64,000 bases of DNA from Osmia lignaria lignaria (GCF_051020975.1 NC_135036.1:7750001-7814000), one strand, 5' to 3'. Numbered from the stretch's first letter, positions 1 to 14,419 are shown. The notes: a model not told the origin generated them from the letters alone. Made by a program: numbers and translations.

Positions 1-2625
1 AAGAGCTAACTGCCCCTTGAAAGTGATACTATGATAGCCTCTAGAACGTGTCAGCCTCTATTCGATGCTCTTTGTTCCATCCTAGAAAGGCAAATTTCAA
101 CCTGGTCCGTCCACTGGATTCGATGGTTAATGAGTATATTGGATATTTATATACGCTTCCCAAAATTAAAGAGAATTATTTTAATTTAGGCAATATAATT
201 TGAGAATTAAAATTGCAAATTTTATGGGTTGAATTACAGAGATGTAATCGATAATTAAAATGAAAATTTGAACTCAGAGCTATGTATTTCTGGATTAAAA
301 ATTCTCCTAGCTTGGTTAATTAAAGTGATAGTTTGACTTCTAAAAATGAAACAAGTTTTCTGTAATTAAAAAATTAATTATCAAGGATAATACCCATGAT
401 TGTTGGTACAAGTTTAAAAAAATGAAAGAATTATACTAAAAATTGTAATATATTGTACTAAGCATAACAAGTTATCCAATTAGAGTCAAATGAACGAGTA
501 GTTTAATATCCAAAGATTGAAACGAGTTTCGTATCATATTTAAAAGTTCTGAATGAAAAACTTTCAGTTTAATCGATAAAGACAAAAGGAATTTTTAAAA
601 TATCAGATAACCCAGTTCGGAAAAGTGGTAAGTTTCGTATTAAAATTATCTTTTAATTGGATATTTGAAATTATATATGATAGTTTCTTTTGAAATGGTC
701 TGTAGCAAATTACCAAATAAACGATGAATTTAATATGATTTCATATTTCGCGCACCGGTAAGAGTATATTCCCGTATATTATCCAATTACACAGTATTTT
801 GATCTCGATACCGAGAAATTATTCAGCAACCAGGCGAAACAATGGTCTGATCAAGATGACTCGTATCGGCACGAGTTGGTCTTTGTTGACGGCAGGCTCG
901 AAACGTGAAATTTATCCGCTGCGTAATGAGGCAAAATTAATCAATCGTCGATATTGGCGAGGCGGTGCACACGGAATCGGTATCCTTTGTGAATTACGGC
1001 CTTGTGAATGGATGCGGCAACCTACGAACGCATAGATTACAAATTCTCGAATATTCGATAGCTTCCGGTGAGCTTGCTAGAATAGAACTGACTAATTCAA
1101 TGCATCCTATTCCAGTTTTTTCACCAGCGAACGATCAATCAGTCGAGCGACGATAATTTAATTTTAATTCACCAATTTCTATGTCTAATATCATACGAAA
1201 CGTACCGAAAGTATTTTAAGTCAAGTCACGACTGACTGTCATTTGAGAATTACTTTCTAATTATACGCTGAAATACATTCGACATGATCTAATTTGAAAA
1301 AACATAACTTTGTGGCAGACTTTGAGACTTTAATTTCGTTTCCTTTGAAAGCTCCTAGCAGAAATTGCAATTTTGAAAAATATCTACTTCAGAGGTAATA
1401 AGATTGAAATTTGTAATTTCACGGAGAGCAGAGTTTTCCGCTACTTAATCGTCTACGGTTACCGAATTTTCTTGCTCTTGTTTAAATTAGAATTACAAGC
1501 GTGAAATATTGTCGATGATTTCCATCTCGTCAACTGACACTCGATGCGATTTGTTTGTACCACCGTTCGTACACGATTCAATCTCTTCATAGCACGATGC
1601 TCGTATCGCGTGTAAAAACGCTGTATTCGTCAATTTGTTAAAAATCCGTGTATACATCGATATTTTCCATCCGGTGACTTTCGTTTTATTTTCCTCCCTC
1701 GTTCCCTTTCCCTCTGCAGATTTTCATTCGGTTTCGCGAACCGATATACGTACCGGCAGGTCGCATTTTAAACTAAAGTGTTTAAAATATCATACAGCTC
1801 TCTTTTACTGGTAAATCGGTTTACCTGTTTGTCTAAAGATGATCAGGTTTCGAAACGAATCGTTCGCGGTTCGCGAGTATCAATTCGATGATGGCGATTA
1901 ATACTTTTATCGAGATGAAACCGTTCTGGCGATTGAATGACCGGTTGTAAAATGAAAATCGATAAAAATCGATCATGGAAATTAGAGTTTTCATTGTGAA
2001 ATATTTGATATTCTGACACCAATGGGAGCTGGAATGGAAATTGGAATAAAAATATGAAATTCTTTAAAACACTCGGTTTCAGTAATAATAACAGAGCACG
2101 GTTTTAACAGAATGGAACATCTTCTTCGATGATAATTAATAGGCAGAAGCAAGAGGGAGCCGGACACCCTACGGTCACGATCATCTCGTTACACGAGCTG
2201 GCGAGCAACGGGCACAGTCATTCCTTCATTGTCGTGATTACCACTGTCCTCCCATATTGTCATTCCACGGGCCATGGCGTTACAATCATGCACTCTCCGC
2301 GTGTCCGTTAGCACGGAATGCGCCGGGACGCGAGGCCAGTAATTTTAAGCAGACCAACGGATATAATGGATATCCTTTCGGGGGCGTCCACTCTTTTCTT
2401 TCCGGCTGAGGGTCGTTCCCTGTGTTTATTTATTCCTTTATTTACTCGCTCGGCTTGGCTCGTTGTACCGCCGCTGTACCTCATCGTAATTATTATTAAG
2501 TTTCTTTTATTGTCGTGGGAGTTGATTGTTGTATTTCTTTCTTATTACGAGTAAATATTTTATTAATCCTTAAACAATGCAGCCTGAATAAATAAAACTT
2601 GAAAAAGAATTTCATGCATCGGAAG
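1..2625. other. Intergenic, no gene seen
   Basis: AT-rich at first, CpG richer from about 1.5 kb. Only short open frames without codon bias or splice context. I see nothing I can name. Confidence 0.6.
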
Positions 2626-2666
2626 GAATTAAATTAAAATTTAGGCTCTCTCCATGGTCCGCCGTC
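2626..2666 (+). repeat. Dispersed 'CTCTCCATGGTCCGCC' element, copy 1
   Basis: The core GGCTCTCTCCATGGTCCGCC at 2644-2663 is preceded by the AT-rich lead GAATTAAATTAAAATTTA. Similarity stops soon after the GTC that follows the core. Confidence 0.8.
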
Positions 2667-3691
2667 AGAGAGTTGAATAATTGAGAATATTAGGGATTTC
2701 TTATGGGTTTCAGTTGTCCCGTACGAAACCAGGTCAAAGATTATAACAGATAGGCTTTTCCACTTTATCAAATTAATAAATAGAACTAGGGGACAGTTCC
2801 CAAAAAGGAGAAATCATCAAAGCACCGAACGCCCTAATAGGATTAATAGGGATAGGGGCTAGAACATCATCTGAGTCACCCTTCCCTATATTTTAATCGA
2901 TATGCTGGTCAACTACAGACTGTATCCAGAGATCAGTGACCCTTGGCACGAGTATGAATATTCCTCAATTTTTATATTAATTATCTCCCTCAATTAAATT
3001 TTCGTGAAAAGAAAATTTTTTGATTTTTATTTCCGTTCCAGTATCGGATTGAAAAGATCTTGTTCATGGTACAGAGGTTATGAAAATATGGTACTAAAAT
3101 ATTTATTCAAGAGAAGAAAAATTTATATTTAAAATTCTCAACGTAACGTTCGAATATTAAACAAAATTAATTGCAATAGCAGAGAAAATCTTGAAGCACA
3201 AAATGTAGCCTTAATAAAGCCCAACGTGGCTCACTGCTTCCTCTACGCAGGATTTACATTATCAACTAGTAAAATATTCTGCAAAAATGTAACCACGATT
3301 TCAAGCCGTGTTATTTCATTTCATACAAAAATTCGAGCTAATAATTAAAATTCATGCAGCCAAGGTAGCGTGAAACGGCATGGCTATGCGACCAGATATG
3401 ATACGCGCCTCTGTGAATTAGTAGACTCAAACATTCCTCTAACAAAACGTGCGTTATGCTAAAACGTAACCGTGGCTTACGAACGTTTACCTCTATTTGT
3501 TTTACTCCGTTGTTGGGAAAAGAAAAATTCTTTTAACATTGTTTGCTCCACTAATTACGCTGGCATGTTCAAAAAGCTATAGAATCTTTCTTTTTCTTCA
3601 CACTTCACCATACCGTGTAACAAGGTAATAATTTCTCCAACTTTTAAAGTCCGGTCCGAGCTAGTTACAGCTTTACGTCAAAAGAAATAAC

Positions 3692-3975
3692 GATGACATA
3701 AAAGTATCGCAAAATAGTGCTTGTAGTGCATCAAATTAAAGCTTAAAGTTTGTTAAAAATTGCTATGTAAAGGGGCTGTTGATATTCTTAATATAAAATG
3801 GCTGCTTCTTTAAAATCGTTAGATGCAAAGTGGTTACTTTATTGTTTGCTTCAATGAAGAATAAAACGTTCTATGTTATAAATATTTATCAGCCATTTGT
3901 GTAATCATTTTTATCAGGTTTTAAGCTTTAAATTGATGTAACACAAGTGCTATTTCGCAAAACTTTTATGTCATG
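3692..3975. mobile_element. Inverted-repeat (MITE-like) element, about 285 bp
   Basis: The left arm starting at 3693 (ATGACATAAAAGTATCGCAA, continuing through AAATTAAAGCTTAAAG) is closely matched by the reverse complement of the right arm (GGTTTTAAGCTTTAAATTGA through AAAACTTTTATGTCAT), giving arms of about 55 bases. There is no coding capacity. Exact ends and target duplication are unclear, so the superfamily is not assigned. Confidence 0.65.
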
Positions 3976-3999
3976 AAATTGCATCAGACTTCCAGGCTA

Positions 4000-6900
4000 A
4001 TAGGTAACAAGCTAATAAAACACTCGAACACAAGGGTTTCTATCGTAGATTCTATCGGACTAATTAAAAAACCATTAGGTAACTGTATCGAAGAAAGAAT
4101 TGTTAAATGTCCCTTCACTTAGTTGGCGGGTACGTGCACCTGTACCTTAACGAGATTATTATTCTAATCTCGCAAACACCGGCACACCGAGCGCCGAGCT
4201 TCGCGTGAAATATTTTACGTTGCCCGGTTTAATGTCGCTCGCAGGCAACTTAATCACGCGTCCCCATTGTCTTCTTTGAAATGGAATTAGGCTATCGTTG
4301 CGAAACAAGCGAATTTCTCTGTGGAACGACGAAAGGGTTAATGGTGGTGTGTACGACCGGGCGCATCGCACATCGGTAGCCGCATTTCCGGAATGCCTGG
4401 CTCCTGGAATTCGATTTCTATCGAATTATGCTAATAAAGAGAATAGCACGGAAAGAATTTACATTGCGCCCAACACCGGACCCGCGGAATGGAGGAAACA
4501 AAACAGGCGGAGAATAAACAAATTGGATTTATCCGTCGAACAGAAGGCTGCGAAATGGGGGACAGGCGGAAAAAAAGGGAATCCGTATGGACGGAAATGA
4601 AGGAAAAATTTCAAAGTTGTTTGGACATGTAGTTCGAAAAATCTGATTTTACGTAGAAATGAACTTCAGGTGATGGAACAGGGACTTGGAAATTTTTTTA
4701 GAATTCTAATTGTAATTGGTATCCGGCCTTCTACTTTCTTAATTATACTGCTTCATTTACGATGTAATTACAATTTAATCCAAACAATTTCGACGCACAC
4801 TTACCAAAACCGCTCTCCCTTTTAGAACAGATGCGTTCCATTTTCACTTTGCTCGGTGTTTCTGTTTGCGTAGGTGTTTAATCTCGTTTGTTTGTCATTT
4901 GGTAGTTTCCCTCTGTGGAGATCGTTTCTTGCAGCTTATGAACGTCGCGTTCGCAAAATGTTGCTTGTTCCTGGATTACGAGACTAAACTTGACCAGATA
5001 ACGCGATACAATTTATACGGGAAAGGAAAAAGTTTCATCGCCGACAAAACGATAATGTAACCGTGGTAATATTACTAACACGATAGGATTTGAATAAAAA
5101 GAAAATTAAAACGAATTTCTTGGATAATTTATAAGAATCATTAACTTATAAATTGATGTTCATCAAAATCCTCTCTATTTCCCCTTAAATCGTTTTCATC
5201 CGTTAATTAACATGAAGTCTATAATAGGGGCCGGCGCTCGAGGATACCTATAATTCATCAGGAAGTCGACGAAACAGTCACGGTTTGACGATCAAACGAT
5301 TAACCAGCTCGAAATGAATCGAGAACGCGTAGGCAGTAATCGGTCGATTTCGCGAGCGAGCAGATCGCGAAAGTGGATTAGCAGGGGCGTAACAATGGCA
5401 CGGTCAAAGCTGTCGCGTCGATTAACCAATTCTATAATTGTGCTAACCGATCGTGTCCACGAGTTTAGCGGAGAAAATAAACGAACCGTTCGTAATTAAA
5501 ATCACACGCAACGGACGTGTATTAATTACAACGAACCGGGTAATAACGTGAAATTAATTCGTCAGTGGAACGGTCGAATCGTTCCCGGGGGTGTATTGTC
5601 GTGACACTCGTTACCATTCCTCCATTATTATCCACGATTTTCGGTCCTTATTCCATGATAAAAATAAAAAAATTCAAAGTCCGGCGAGTACACCCTCCTT
5701 CAAATAAAAGGAACGGACAAGTGCCGCGTCGAGTGCGGAGAAATGATTTACAATTTGAAAAATATCGAAGAAGTCACGTTCGTATTCTTAACAATACGAA
5801 TCGAGAAACGTGGAAGAACTAGCGGGGCGATAATTCCGTTTTCTACCGGCGCAAGGAACGCAATTTTACACGGAGACAATGGTCCACGTTCATTTTTAAC
5901 GTAATTGTCTTTTCCCATCTCCGAGGCTTCTCTCCCTGTCCACCCACCCACCCCGTTATCCGCGGGCGGATTTAATAATTTCGTAGCCGACCTCGATGTA
6001 GCCCGGTGACAAACAATAGGGAGAATCTATTATGCCGGCAGCCGAGGGCCACGCAGTTGTTGCAAAATAACGACAACTGCCCGATACGATTATAACGTAA
6101 TTACTCGTGCTGCGGCCAAGCGAAACGTTTCAAACCCTTCTTCCAACCCCTGGCTGCCGCGTTAATCCTTTCCAAGTCGAACGTCCCGCGGTGCTTCGTT
6201 CCTTGAATCAAGCAATTCTCGAACGGACCAAGGGTGGAGGAAAGATCTTAACGACTTAATGTTTCCTTCGTCTCGATAAAATATGAAAACGTGAAAAGAA
6301 AAATGAAATGGAAAAAATTATAATCGTTGGAGATAATCTTGCAACGTTGACATTGTTCGTGAATCCCATTTAGACGAAGGTCCTTAAGGGGCGGCGAGCA
6401 AAGGGTTGCTCGTTGGCTGGCGAGCTCGTAAGCAATTATCCGAGCGTGACCAAAGAGAAGCTGATACGAGAGATAGTTAGCACCGACGGCATTCCTTATT
6501 CCTCCCGCGAGATCGTTTTCGAATTAATGCATAGCCTGTGGCTGGAATACCGGCGTCCAGCTACGGCTACCTTGCACAAGGGATGAATTACCGTCAGGGG
6601 TGGGAGGAAAGGGTGGCCAGAGGACGCTTGACTTTTGAGAACCAATTATCGAAGCTGTTCGCCCGACTCGGTGTCCTCCTCTTTCATTAAATTCGAATTA
6701 AGAGGCCCCGTCCCACGATTTTCTTTCGCAGCTTCTTACTTTTCCGCTCCACTTTGCGAAACGGCCTCGCTATTCCGTACCGGCTTCCGGAACATTTCTG
6801 GACGAGAAAGTTGCTGAATTTCTACTGCGGGATATGAATTCGAAAAGAGATTGCTTTTTAGAGATAACGAGGCGGGTAAACGTTATCGAAGGTGGAAAAG

Positions 6901-8180
6901 TTTTTCGGGGCTTGAAATTTAATTAAACCACGCGATATGATATCAAGCTCGATACAATTTTTCATTTACATTAAACCTTTCCTAAGGTATCAGGTTTTAA
7001 TTAATGCTCGAAACGCTTCTGGAACAACGCGGATAGTAAACTTGCACCGGGGTTTACCGACTGGCTTTCTCAAAACTAAGGGTGTGTACAACGTCCACAC
7101 GAAGTTGATTTACCCGAACTCTATGGAAATGTTTGTGTAGGGTTGTTCGAAGGTATCGGTGTTTGATTAGTTTATCGGAAAATCATTTTAAAGGGCTTCG
7201 ATGTTAATCACTGGTAATGGAAATTCTTTCCATTCCCACTAAATATTATATTCAAAGAACGCGAAGGGTTGAAACAACCCCGGTAACATCATCATTCTTT
7301 CACGTCAGTTCTTTCAACGGCTAATGTTCTCATTTTCTCCACTGCCCCCTTCAACGTTACATTTTCATTTATAACACACCGCGATACAATAAATTACACC
7401 CGGAAGAAAGCAAACCCCTAATCATCCGAATTGTTTCCAACTCGCGGCGCTGTTTCTACCCTGTAGATCATCCGAACAAATCGACGTTGCCCGAAGAACC
7501 GATTCCATCGTGATCTCGACGTGCACGCGGGGGTTGTTCGCGTGTTGCCAGTGTAAATATCGTCGGGGTGTTACGTTACACGAGGGGGTGGATCGGTTCT
7601 CACGCGATTGAATCGTTTCACCAGCTGGCTAAGTGAGCATGCTAGGGTGCAACAAGGCGTGGAACACTTCCACCTGGATGAATTGAATATTACAGATATA
7701 TGGGGGGTGGAAATGTTGTACAAATTTGTTTAAATAACGCGGACGATATTTTAACAGCATCAGAAATGTATCGTTTGAAAATTAACAAACGTACGTAACG
7801 AAGAGAATTATATCCTCGATGCTCGTACGGAGAACGACCACTTAATAGATTAAACATCGAAACGGATTCATTTTTAATTAATCGATATTACGCATTACGC
7901 GCCGGTAATTACAGTTTACGCGAACCGTATTAGCGTCCAGCACAATATCACGGATTAATTGCAGCGAAACATCGATGTTGAAATCATGGCCATTGAAATG
8001 AAATAGTTATCCACGATTTAGTGACGCGTGTGGTACTGGCAGTCTGTCAAACTTTATCCGTGGCCAGAGTAAACGAGAGATCGCGTAAATACAGTGTTAA
8101 GTGGTGAATAACCGGGCCGATAGAATGTTATAGTGAATCGTGTGCTGGAAATAGATATAAAGGAAGGTTTACACACTAAT
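4000..8180. other. Intergenic, G/C-richer patches, no gene seen
   Basis: Short open frames lie at 4.3-4.6, 5.3-5.8 and 6.6-6.8 kb. They overlap on both strands in CpG-rich DNA and show no domain. The 5.9-6.6 kb part holds the 6053 hairpin and could be regulatory. Confidence 0.5.
6053..6080. repeat. Hairpin with paired E-box-like arms
   Basis: GCAGTTGT and ACAACTGC are perfect 8-bp inverted arms; each contains a CANNTG word (CAGTTG, CAACTG). It lies in a G/C-rich stretch without coding signal, possibly a conserved regulatory block. Confidence 0.45.
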
Positions 8181-8184
8181 GCCA

Positions 8185-8345
8185 TATTATCATTAATTTT
8201 AGATTTAAAAAAATTACAGGAAAATATAGAATCTTCCCATATTATTAGGTGTATAAATTAATTCGATTATCATTAAATTTAGAGAAACAAAATTACAGAA
8301 AAAATATAGAATCTTCCCATATTAATAGATGAATAAATTAATTGG
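8185..8345. repeat. Tandem duplication, two units of about 80 bp
   Basis: The unit runs from ATCATTAATTTTAGA through AAATATAGAATCTTCCCATA to AATTAATT and recurs 80 bases later with a few changes (8191 versus 8271). It abuts the reversed copy of the dispersed element at 8371. Confidence 0.85.
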
Positions 8346-8370
8346 GTGTTTCAAGTATTACATCCTCTGA

Positions 8371-8436
8371 ATCCTCGGACGACAAACCATGGAGAGAGCA
8401 AAAATTTTAGTGTAATTTTGTATTTCCTATTATTTC
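8371..8436 (-). repeat. Dispersed 'CTCTCCATGG' element, copy 2 (only reversed copy)
   Basis: On the minus strand this reads an AT-rich lead, then GCTCTCTCCATGGTTTGTCG and TCCGAGGAT. The lead (AATAATAGGAAATACAAAAT) matches the leads of the 14.5 and 24.3 kb copies, so homology extends beyond the core. It lies beside an 80-bp duplication. Confidence 0.75.
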
Positions 8437-11411
8437 TTAATTTGTTAAAAATAAATCTTGAATAAAAAGGTATATAATAATTTCATTAATATAGCAAGCA
8501 AAGAAAAAAGAACGATCTGGTGGTACACGTATTTCATCCGATAACAATAACAAAAAAATCAATTCGATACACAAGGATCCCTCGTTAGCTGCTCGAAAAC
8601 AACCACCGCAGTTTTCCAACGAGATACATCTTTTTTTTTTCTCAATTCATTGGCTGTAGTTTCATGAAAGATAAAAAAGAAACTTTATTCGATTGATAGA
8701 ACGACGAAGCACACATCGCGATCGTTTTCCCCTTCACTTTTTTTATTCCATTCCCGTTTCCGTTCTTGGTAATACACTGAAATATTTTTACGATATATAA
8801 AGATTGGAGAATATATTATATCAAGAAGAGAAATAAGATGAAACTAGATTCGAATTTTTGCAAAAGAAAATTCTCAGCATCTCAGTGTTCGTACAATTTC
8901 ATGCGCGACATCTTAATCGAGTTCTTGACAGTTTGCAGTAATATATCGTGTATTATCCGTATTTCATCGATTTACTTTGCCCTATTTTTCCATCAATTTT
9001 GGCGCTCATACGAGGTGACAACGGGTGTGACAGTAAATCAATTTTTTTTCACCCCCGGTCACAGCTGTCACGCTGACAAAACGTGTAAGAGGAAGACCGT
9101 TTGATTTCCTTTGCGCGCAAAAATGCGCGAAAAAATAAATAAAATGAAACGAGTTCAAAGATATTTGGTTGATAATAATTTCACCAAAGGATAATTTAAA
9201 ATTTCAACAAATGCAATCTTAAATTTCCTTGAAGGAAATTAAGAAAATCCGGAGAAGATAATGAATACAATTTTGCAACAAACAAAATTGTACCATCTAC
9301 AATTTTATTATAATATTAATCAAACTTTCAATTGCTTTAATTAAGAAGCTACCTTGAACGACAATGTTCTATATAAGAAGATAATTAAAATAATGAATGA
9401 AATCACTAATAATAATTCTATTGAAACAATAATGAAATTTTGTAGCAATTTTAGAAAATGAGCTAAAATCACTGAAACACAACTGGAAATTGTATACCAT
9501 TCCAAATCAATTAGCCTTTAAAATCATTCAACCATCAAAACGAAAATTGACCAGCTGTAAATTTTACATGTACATCCATCAAGTACCGGCAGGCAAAAGC
9601 TTATGGGGGTGGAATTGCGCTTATGAGCGTCGAGTTTGGAGCCGCAGAGGAGCTCGAGGCTCGAAGGATTAATAAATCGTTCCAGAGAATTCGAGATTTC
9701 GAAATCTGGCACTCGAGAGCCCGTCCCTGTCCGAGCCCTGTTTCAACCACCCACACGACCCCCCTCATACCCAGGCGAACCGGTGAAACTTATGAAATTC
9801 AAACGCGCACACTCTGGTGGCGAGCATTATTTTCATACATCACGGTTTGCCCTGCCGTTATAACGTCATATACATAACGCACTATGTAATATGTATTAAC
9901 TTACGTTAAGGGTACGTACTATTACTCCGCAGCGGTGCTCCTATTATCATTTATAGTGACACAGTCATGCCTCCCCGGGGAGACCGATATAATGTTCAAA
10001 GTATATTAACGGGAACACGGTTGTACAGGCGACGTAAAATAGTATATCGGGGGCCATCGATAACACATGCTGATATCCATCGAATATTCATATCACGTCG
10101 CATAATTCCAGTAGGGTGGCCGTGGATAATTTCACCCTCGCGAGTGCATCGTTCGCGGGACAGGGAGGAGGAGATAGTTCAAGTTCTTTCTTTTCCACTA
10201 TAATTTGTCTAACAGGGGTCGAGGAAATTTTCGAATTTTTCATTTTATTTTGTCAAAGTTTTCTGTAAATATTCGAACAGCCATAGTGGCCAGGAAAAAG
10301 GATATCAGAAACTAACGCGAGAAGAAAAACGAGATAAATTTAAATGCTACTCTGAGAATATTCAGTAGGATAAATCCTCGGTGCTTTCTTGAAATTTCCC
10401 GATCCTCCACTGGGATTTCAAGCTCTCGTGATTTGATGTCTCGTTATTGAAATCTCCTTGCGATATCGTACTACCGTTGATATTTTGTTATTGGCTTTCT
10501 ACTGGCAGTCTTTTCAGACAGTCTTATATTCCTTCACCATTGTTATCCTTCGCTTCCTCCGACCGATGTATTCACTTCCCTTTCAGTCAGAGAAATTATT
10601 ACAAATTTCTTTCCCTTTTCCGCCTTGATTTCCTATCTCTTCAGATTTTAATATCAAACATTTCACTTACTCTTTATCTTTTTATCATTCTTCGTGAAAT
10701 AAATTATTTCAATATTTAAAAAAATATCCAAACAGTTATCCGTTTAGGAAAACTTTTCTAGTCCCGAGGGAAGTTTGACAATCATGTTTATTTCCGGTTC
10801 ACAAAGTATCGACGGAAATCGTTCGTTTCGCGGCCACCGATGTGCATTCTTCGTTCGAATGCTATTTTCAAACGATATTTTCCAACCACGAAACGTGAGC
10901 AACGCGTGTACGTGTGTCGCGCTAGATTTTCCGGCAGCACGCAATTTCCTCTTTGAGCTTTCGCAAGGTTAAAACTAGTTTGAAATGCAATCAAAACGGA
11001 CGGCAGACAAGGGTGAACTGATTTCCTGCTTCCTTGTTAAATGACTCGCTGTTGGATTCTTCGAGCGACTTCTATGTCTAGCAACATTCCCGCGGAACCG
11101 CGACAGAATTTTCCACTTTTCCCGTTCAGGCAGCCTGCCAAAATGTTCATCAAGCTTAACAACCGCGATTTTAATTATAACTTTTAACGTACGAGCCGCT
11201 AATTTAACATTAAAACGTCGACACTTGCCCGTCCCATACACCGAATGCAAGGAAAATATTTCAAAATTTTTCACTCTTGATTTTCCTCTATGAACATTTG
11301 GAGCTTATCGGAGTAATTTTAATAAACACATGTGAGAATAATAATATGGCAAATTAAAAACTGTCGAAGCAGAAAATGATAAAATTAGGGACCAAGATTT
11401 GATGATAATTA

Positions 11412-11448
11412 TCATTTAATTGGAGCTCTCTCCATGGTCCGTCATGAG
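11412..11448 (+). repeat. Dispersed element, copy 3
   Basis: The core reads GAGCTCTCTCCATGGTCCGT and is followed by CATGAG. The lead is the shorter CATTTAATTG. It is more diverged than copies 1, 4, 6 and 7. Confidence 0.7.
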
Positions 11449-13997
11449 AATGTTATTTGCCTTTTTGAAAATTTTCAATTTAAAAAAAGAAAAGGCAGAA
11501 AGTTAATTTCTATAATTAATATTATACCAATATATTTTTGATATACGATAAATTGGCAGCAAAAAGGGTAACAACCTCTAAACGAATAAGCAAATAAATA
11601 ATTGTTTCTTAACTGGCGTTCGTTCGTTGGAACCAGTTCCCCGTTGATTAATACCGATTATAAACGATTAGTTTTCATGGCGGTGGCCAGAGTAAAATAT
11701 TCAGTTGTAGTCGTAGAGGGTAAACTACCAGCGTCGACATTAATTCTAACCAATTGCGGCCGCATATGCGGCCTGTTCATTGGCCACGACATTTCTGCAA
11801 CGAGATCTACAACTTGAACGGAAGTGCGTGGTCGTGAGCTCCAGTTAGATGATGAAGAATGCCTACAGTGACCCGAGACGGTCACTATACTTCGTGACAA
11901 TATTCATAAGATCAATTTTTATATAATTCTTCATGCGAATGAAACAAGATTTTATTTAACTTATAATATCTTGATTTTGTAAATTGACCTAAATTGTATT
12001 TTTGAAAAATAAAATTTCATTCTTTATTTTTCATATAATTTTATTCCATTCATTTTAATGACATTAATTCCCAAACATTTTTATTTATTAAGATAGATTT
12101 ATTTTCACGTATCAATTACTTCGACCATTCAAAGTATCGCGCGTCCAATCAATTACTCAATTCCTTATCTGTCACAACAAGATATTTACAGTGACGACAC
12201 CCGTCCCAAACGAAACAAGCCATTACTGTAGAATGCCTCTTTAAACGTTTATCGCAATTGAGCCTCTTACGCGATTTTCCCCTCCATCCTCCTCGAGAGA
12301 AGGCGAAAGTCAACACGTACCCGTTCCAAACTAGCATAATTCTTAATATACAATTCTCACGACACCAGCCGACGTTCTTACACGGTAATAATGGAGACAA
12401 AGCGTCGAAAGCTTTCCCAGCTTTCTCGAAACAGTGATAAATTATCGTACACGTCCAACTTTACATTTTATCCGTTCAATGTAGCCAGGATTAATATTAT
12501 CAATCCAATATCCTCGACCAAACAATCCTAACAAATGAACAGCCATCAACGTACGATCATAAATAAAATTCCCTACATCCTAGAGTAACATTTTTCTCAT
12601 TGCAAAAAGGAATGCAAATTCTTCAACGAGAAAGAGAGCGCATCCTCTTTCGTTTATCCTAGGAAAGTCGCTTTCAGGAAGGATCTATAGCCGTCAACAG
12701 GCGCGTCAAGCGTTTCTTTCCCGTACACGAGGAAGCGTTTCGCGTTCATCTTAACCAGGCTCGTACACAGTAGTGCTGGCATGTGAACAGAGCATTGTAG
12801 AAGAAAAGAGAGAAAAAAACTGCTTCGTTGAATGGCACGTTCACGTTCAATTAGCAAGGCCATAAATGAGGCCGTTGCTCGAGCTGCTTAAGAAACGCTC
12901 GCGAGCTCGTTAGACGCGATTTAAGCCGCGTACGCGTACAAGACTTCCTTCTCCTCGGCTGTTTCAGAAATGGAATGCATCGAGAAACGCAACGTCGTTA
13001 AATACGCGTACGGTACGTGTGTATGTGTGTGACGACGGTTAAACACGAGTTGATGAAACGCCACGACGTCGACGAGCGACTTACGGCGACCAGCCACTTG
13101 ACATCTCGACCCGCCCACATCTCGTACCACCGTTCCCTACAGGCCTTACCACAAGTGGTCCAGAAATTTCCAGCAATTCCCACTAATCTCCTCGTGTCCC
13201 GTGGACACGATCTCCTTAGCATTACGGTTATTAATGGCGCGTGGAACAGACTTCTTCGGGTAGGAGAAATCGCATTTGAACAAACGCGTCACGAAGTGTG
13301 ATAATAATAATTAATTAAAAAGCGAGACTTCCACCACTGAATTCATGCCTCGATACGTTTTATCTTTCCACTAAATGTCTTCGGTACGTACTTTAAATAT
13401 CTCGAGATTAACCAACTCGGCTCTGAATCGTAAGGAATCAACGTTCCACGAATATTCTCAGGCGATTAAACCAGAAATTTATCCCGTGGATAATGCGCCG
13501 GCGAAGAGAAAGGGTGGAAAAATAAAATGAAAGGGGTATATGTGTAAAAGTCGAGAATCGAATAGCAGTTGCGTGAATGAACGCGGATGGGATATGGTCG
13601 AAACAAACGTGGTACACGAGCTGGTGGCGAGAGTTTCCAATAAAGCCTACAACAGCTTCGGCCCGCTCGTCCCCGCGCGAATTTATTGCACGCTTAATTA
13701 GCGGACAAATAACACGATTAACGGGGGGCCGGTCGGCACGCGATAGTTTGTCGTAGCCGGCTGCAAAAGCCTCGACTCGTTACACCCAGCGTCCTGGAAA
13801 CTGTTGCACGCGACAGGAAAAACTGTCGCTGTGTATTTTCCATGGAACATCGACGAGGGGGAGAGAGGGTGAGGGTAGACGAAGGGTGAAAATCGAGGCG
13901 ACTAATTGGAGAGCGGATTTTCAGCTACGATCGTGACTGTGCCACGACGGATCCTTGTAATTTTCGATCACTGGCAACCGTTGTCTCTCGTGATGTA

Positions 13998-14035
13998 ACT
14001 TTTTTTTATTTATTTATTTATTTTCTTTTTTTATT
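13998..14035. repeat. T-rich / (TTTA)n low-complexity tract
   Basis: A run of T followed by TTTATTTATTTATTTATTTT and more T. Simple sequence. Confidence 0.8.
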
Positions 14036-14419
14036 TCGACTCGTGTTACCTCTCTTTCCCTCTTGGACAGCGAGAAATAACGAAAGCTCGAGCTTTTTTT
14101 CCCAGCTTAACCGAACGAAATTCGACGAGACGTAACTTTTTATCCGGCCTGGAAAAAATTGAGGGCGGTTTCGCGCGTAACATCGCGATTTATCGTTCGC
14201 ACGATGTTTCGGGACTTGCCGGATCGACGATCCTTTCTTAGCCAGGGAATTTTATCGGAATTTCGTTCCTCGTGTGTGGAATTCTTGCGGTTTTGTTATC
14301 ATATTCGCGTAGATAAAACACTGGATTCAGAGAGATTATTAACCTTCGAATAGAGGAGACTGGGTTAACCGTGACCCAAACTCAGAAAATATGTGTAAGA
14401 ATATTAACCCAAAATTGAG

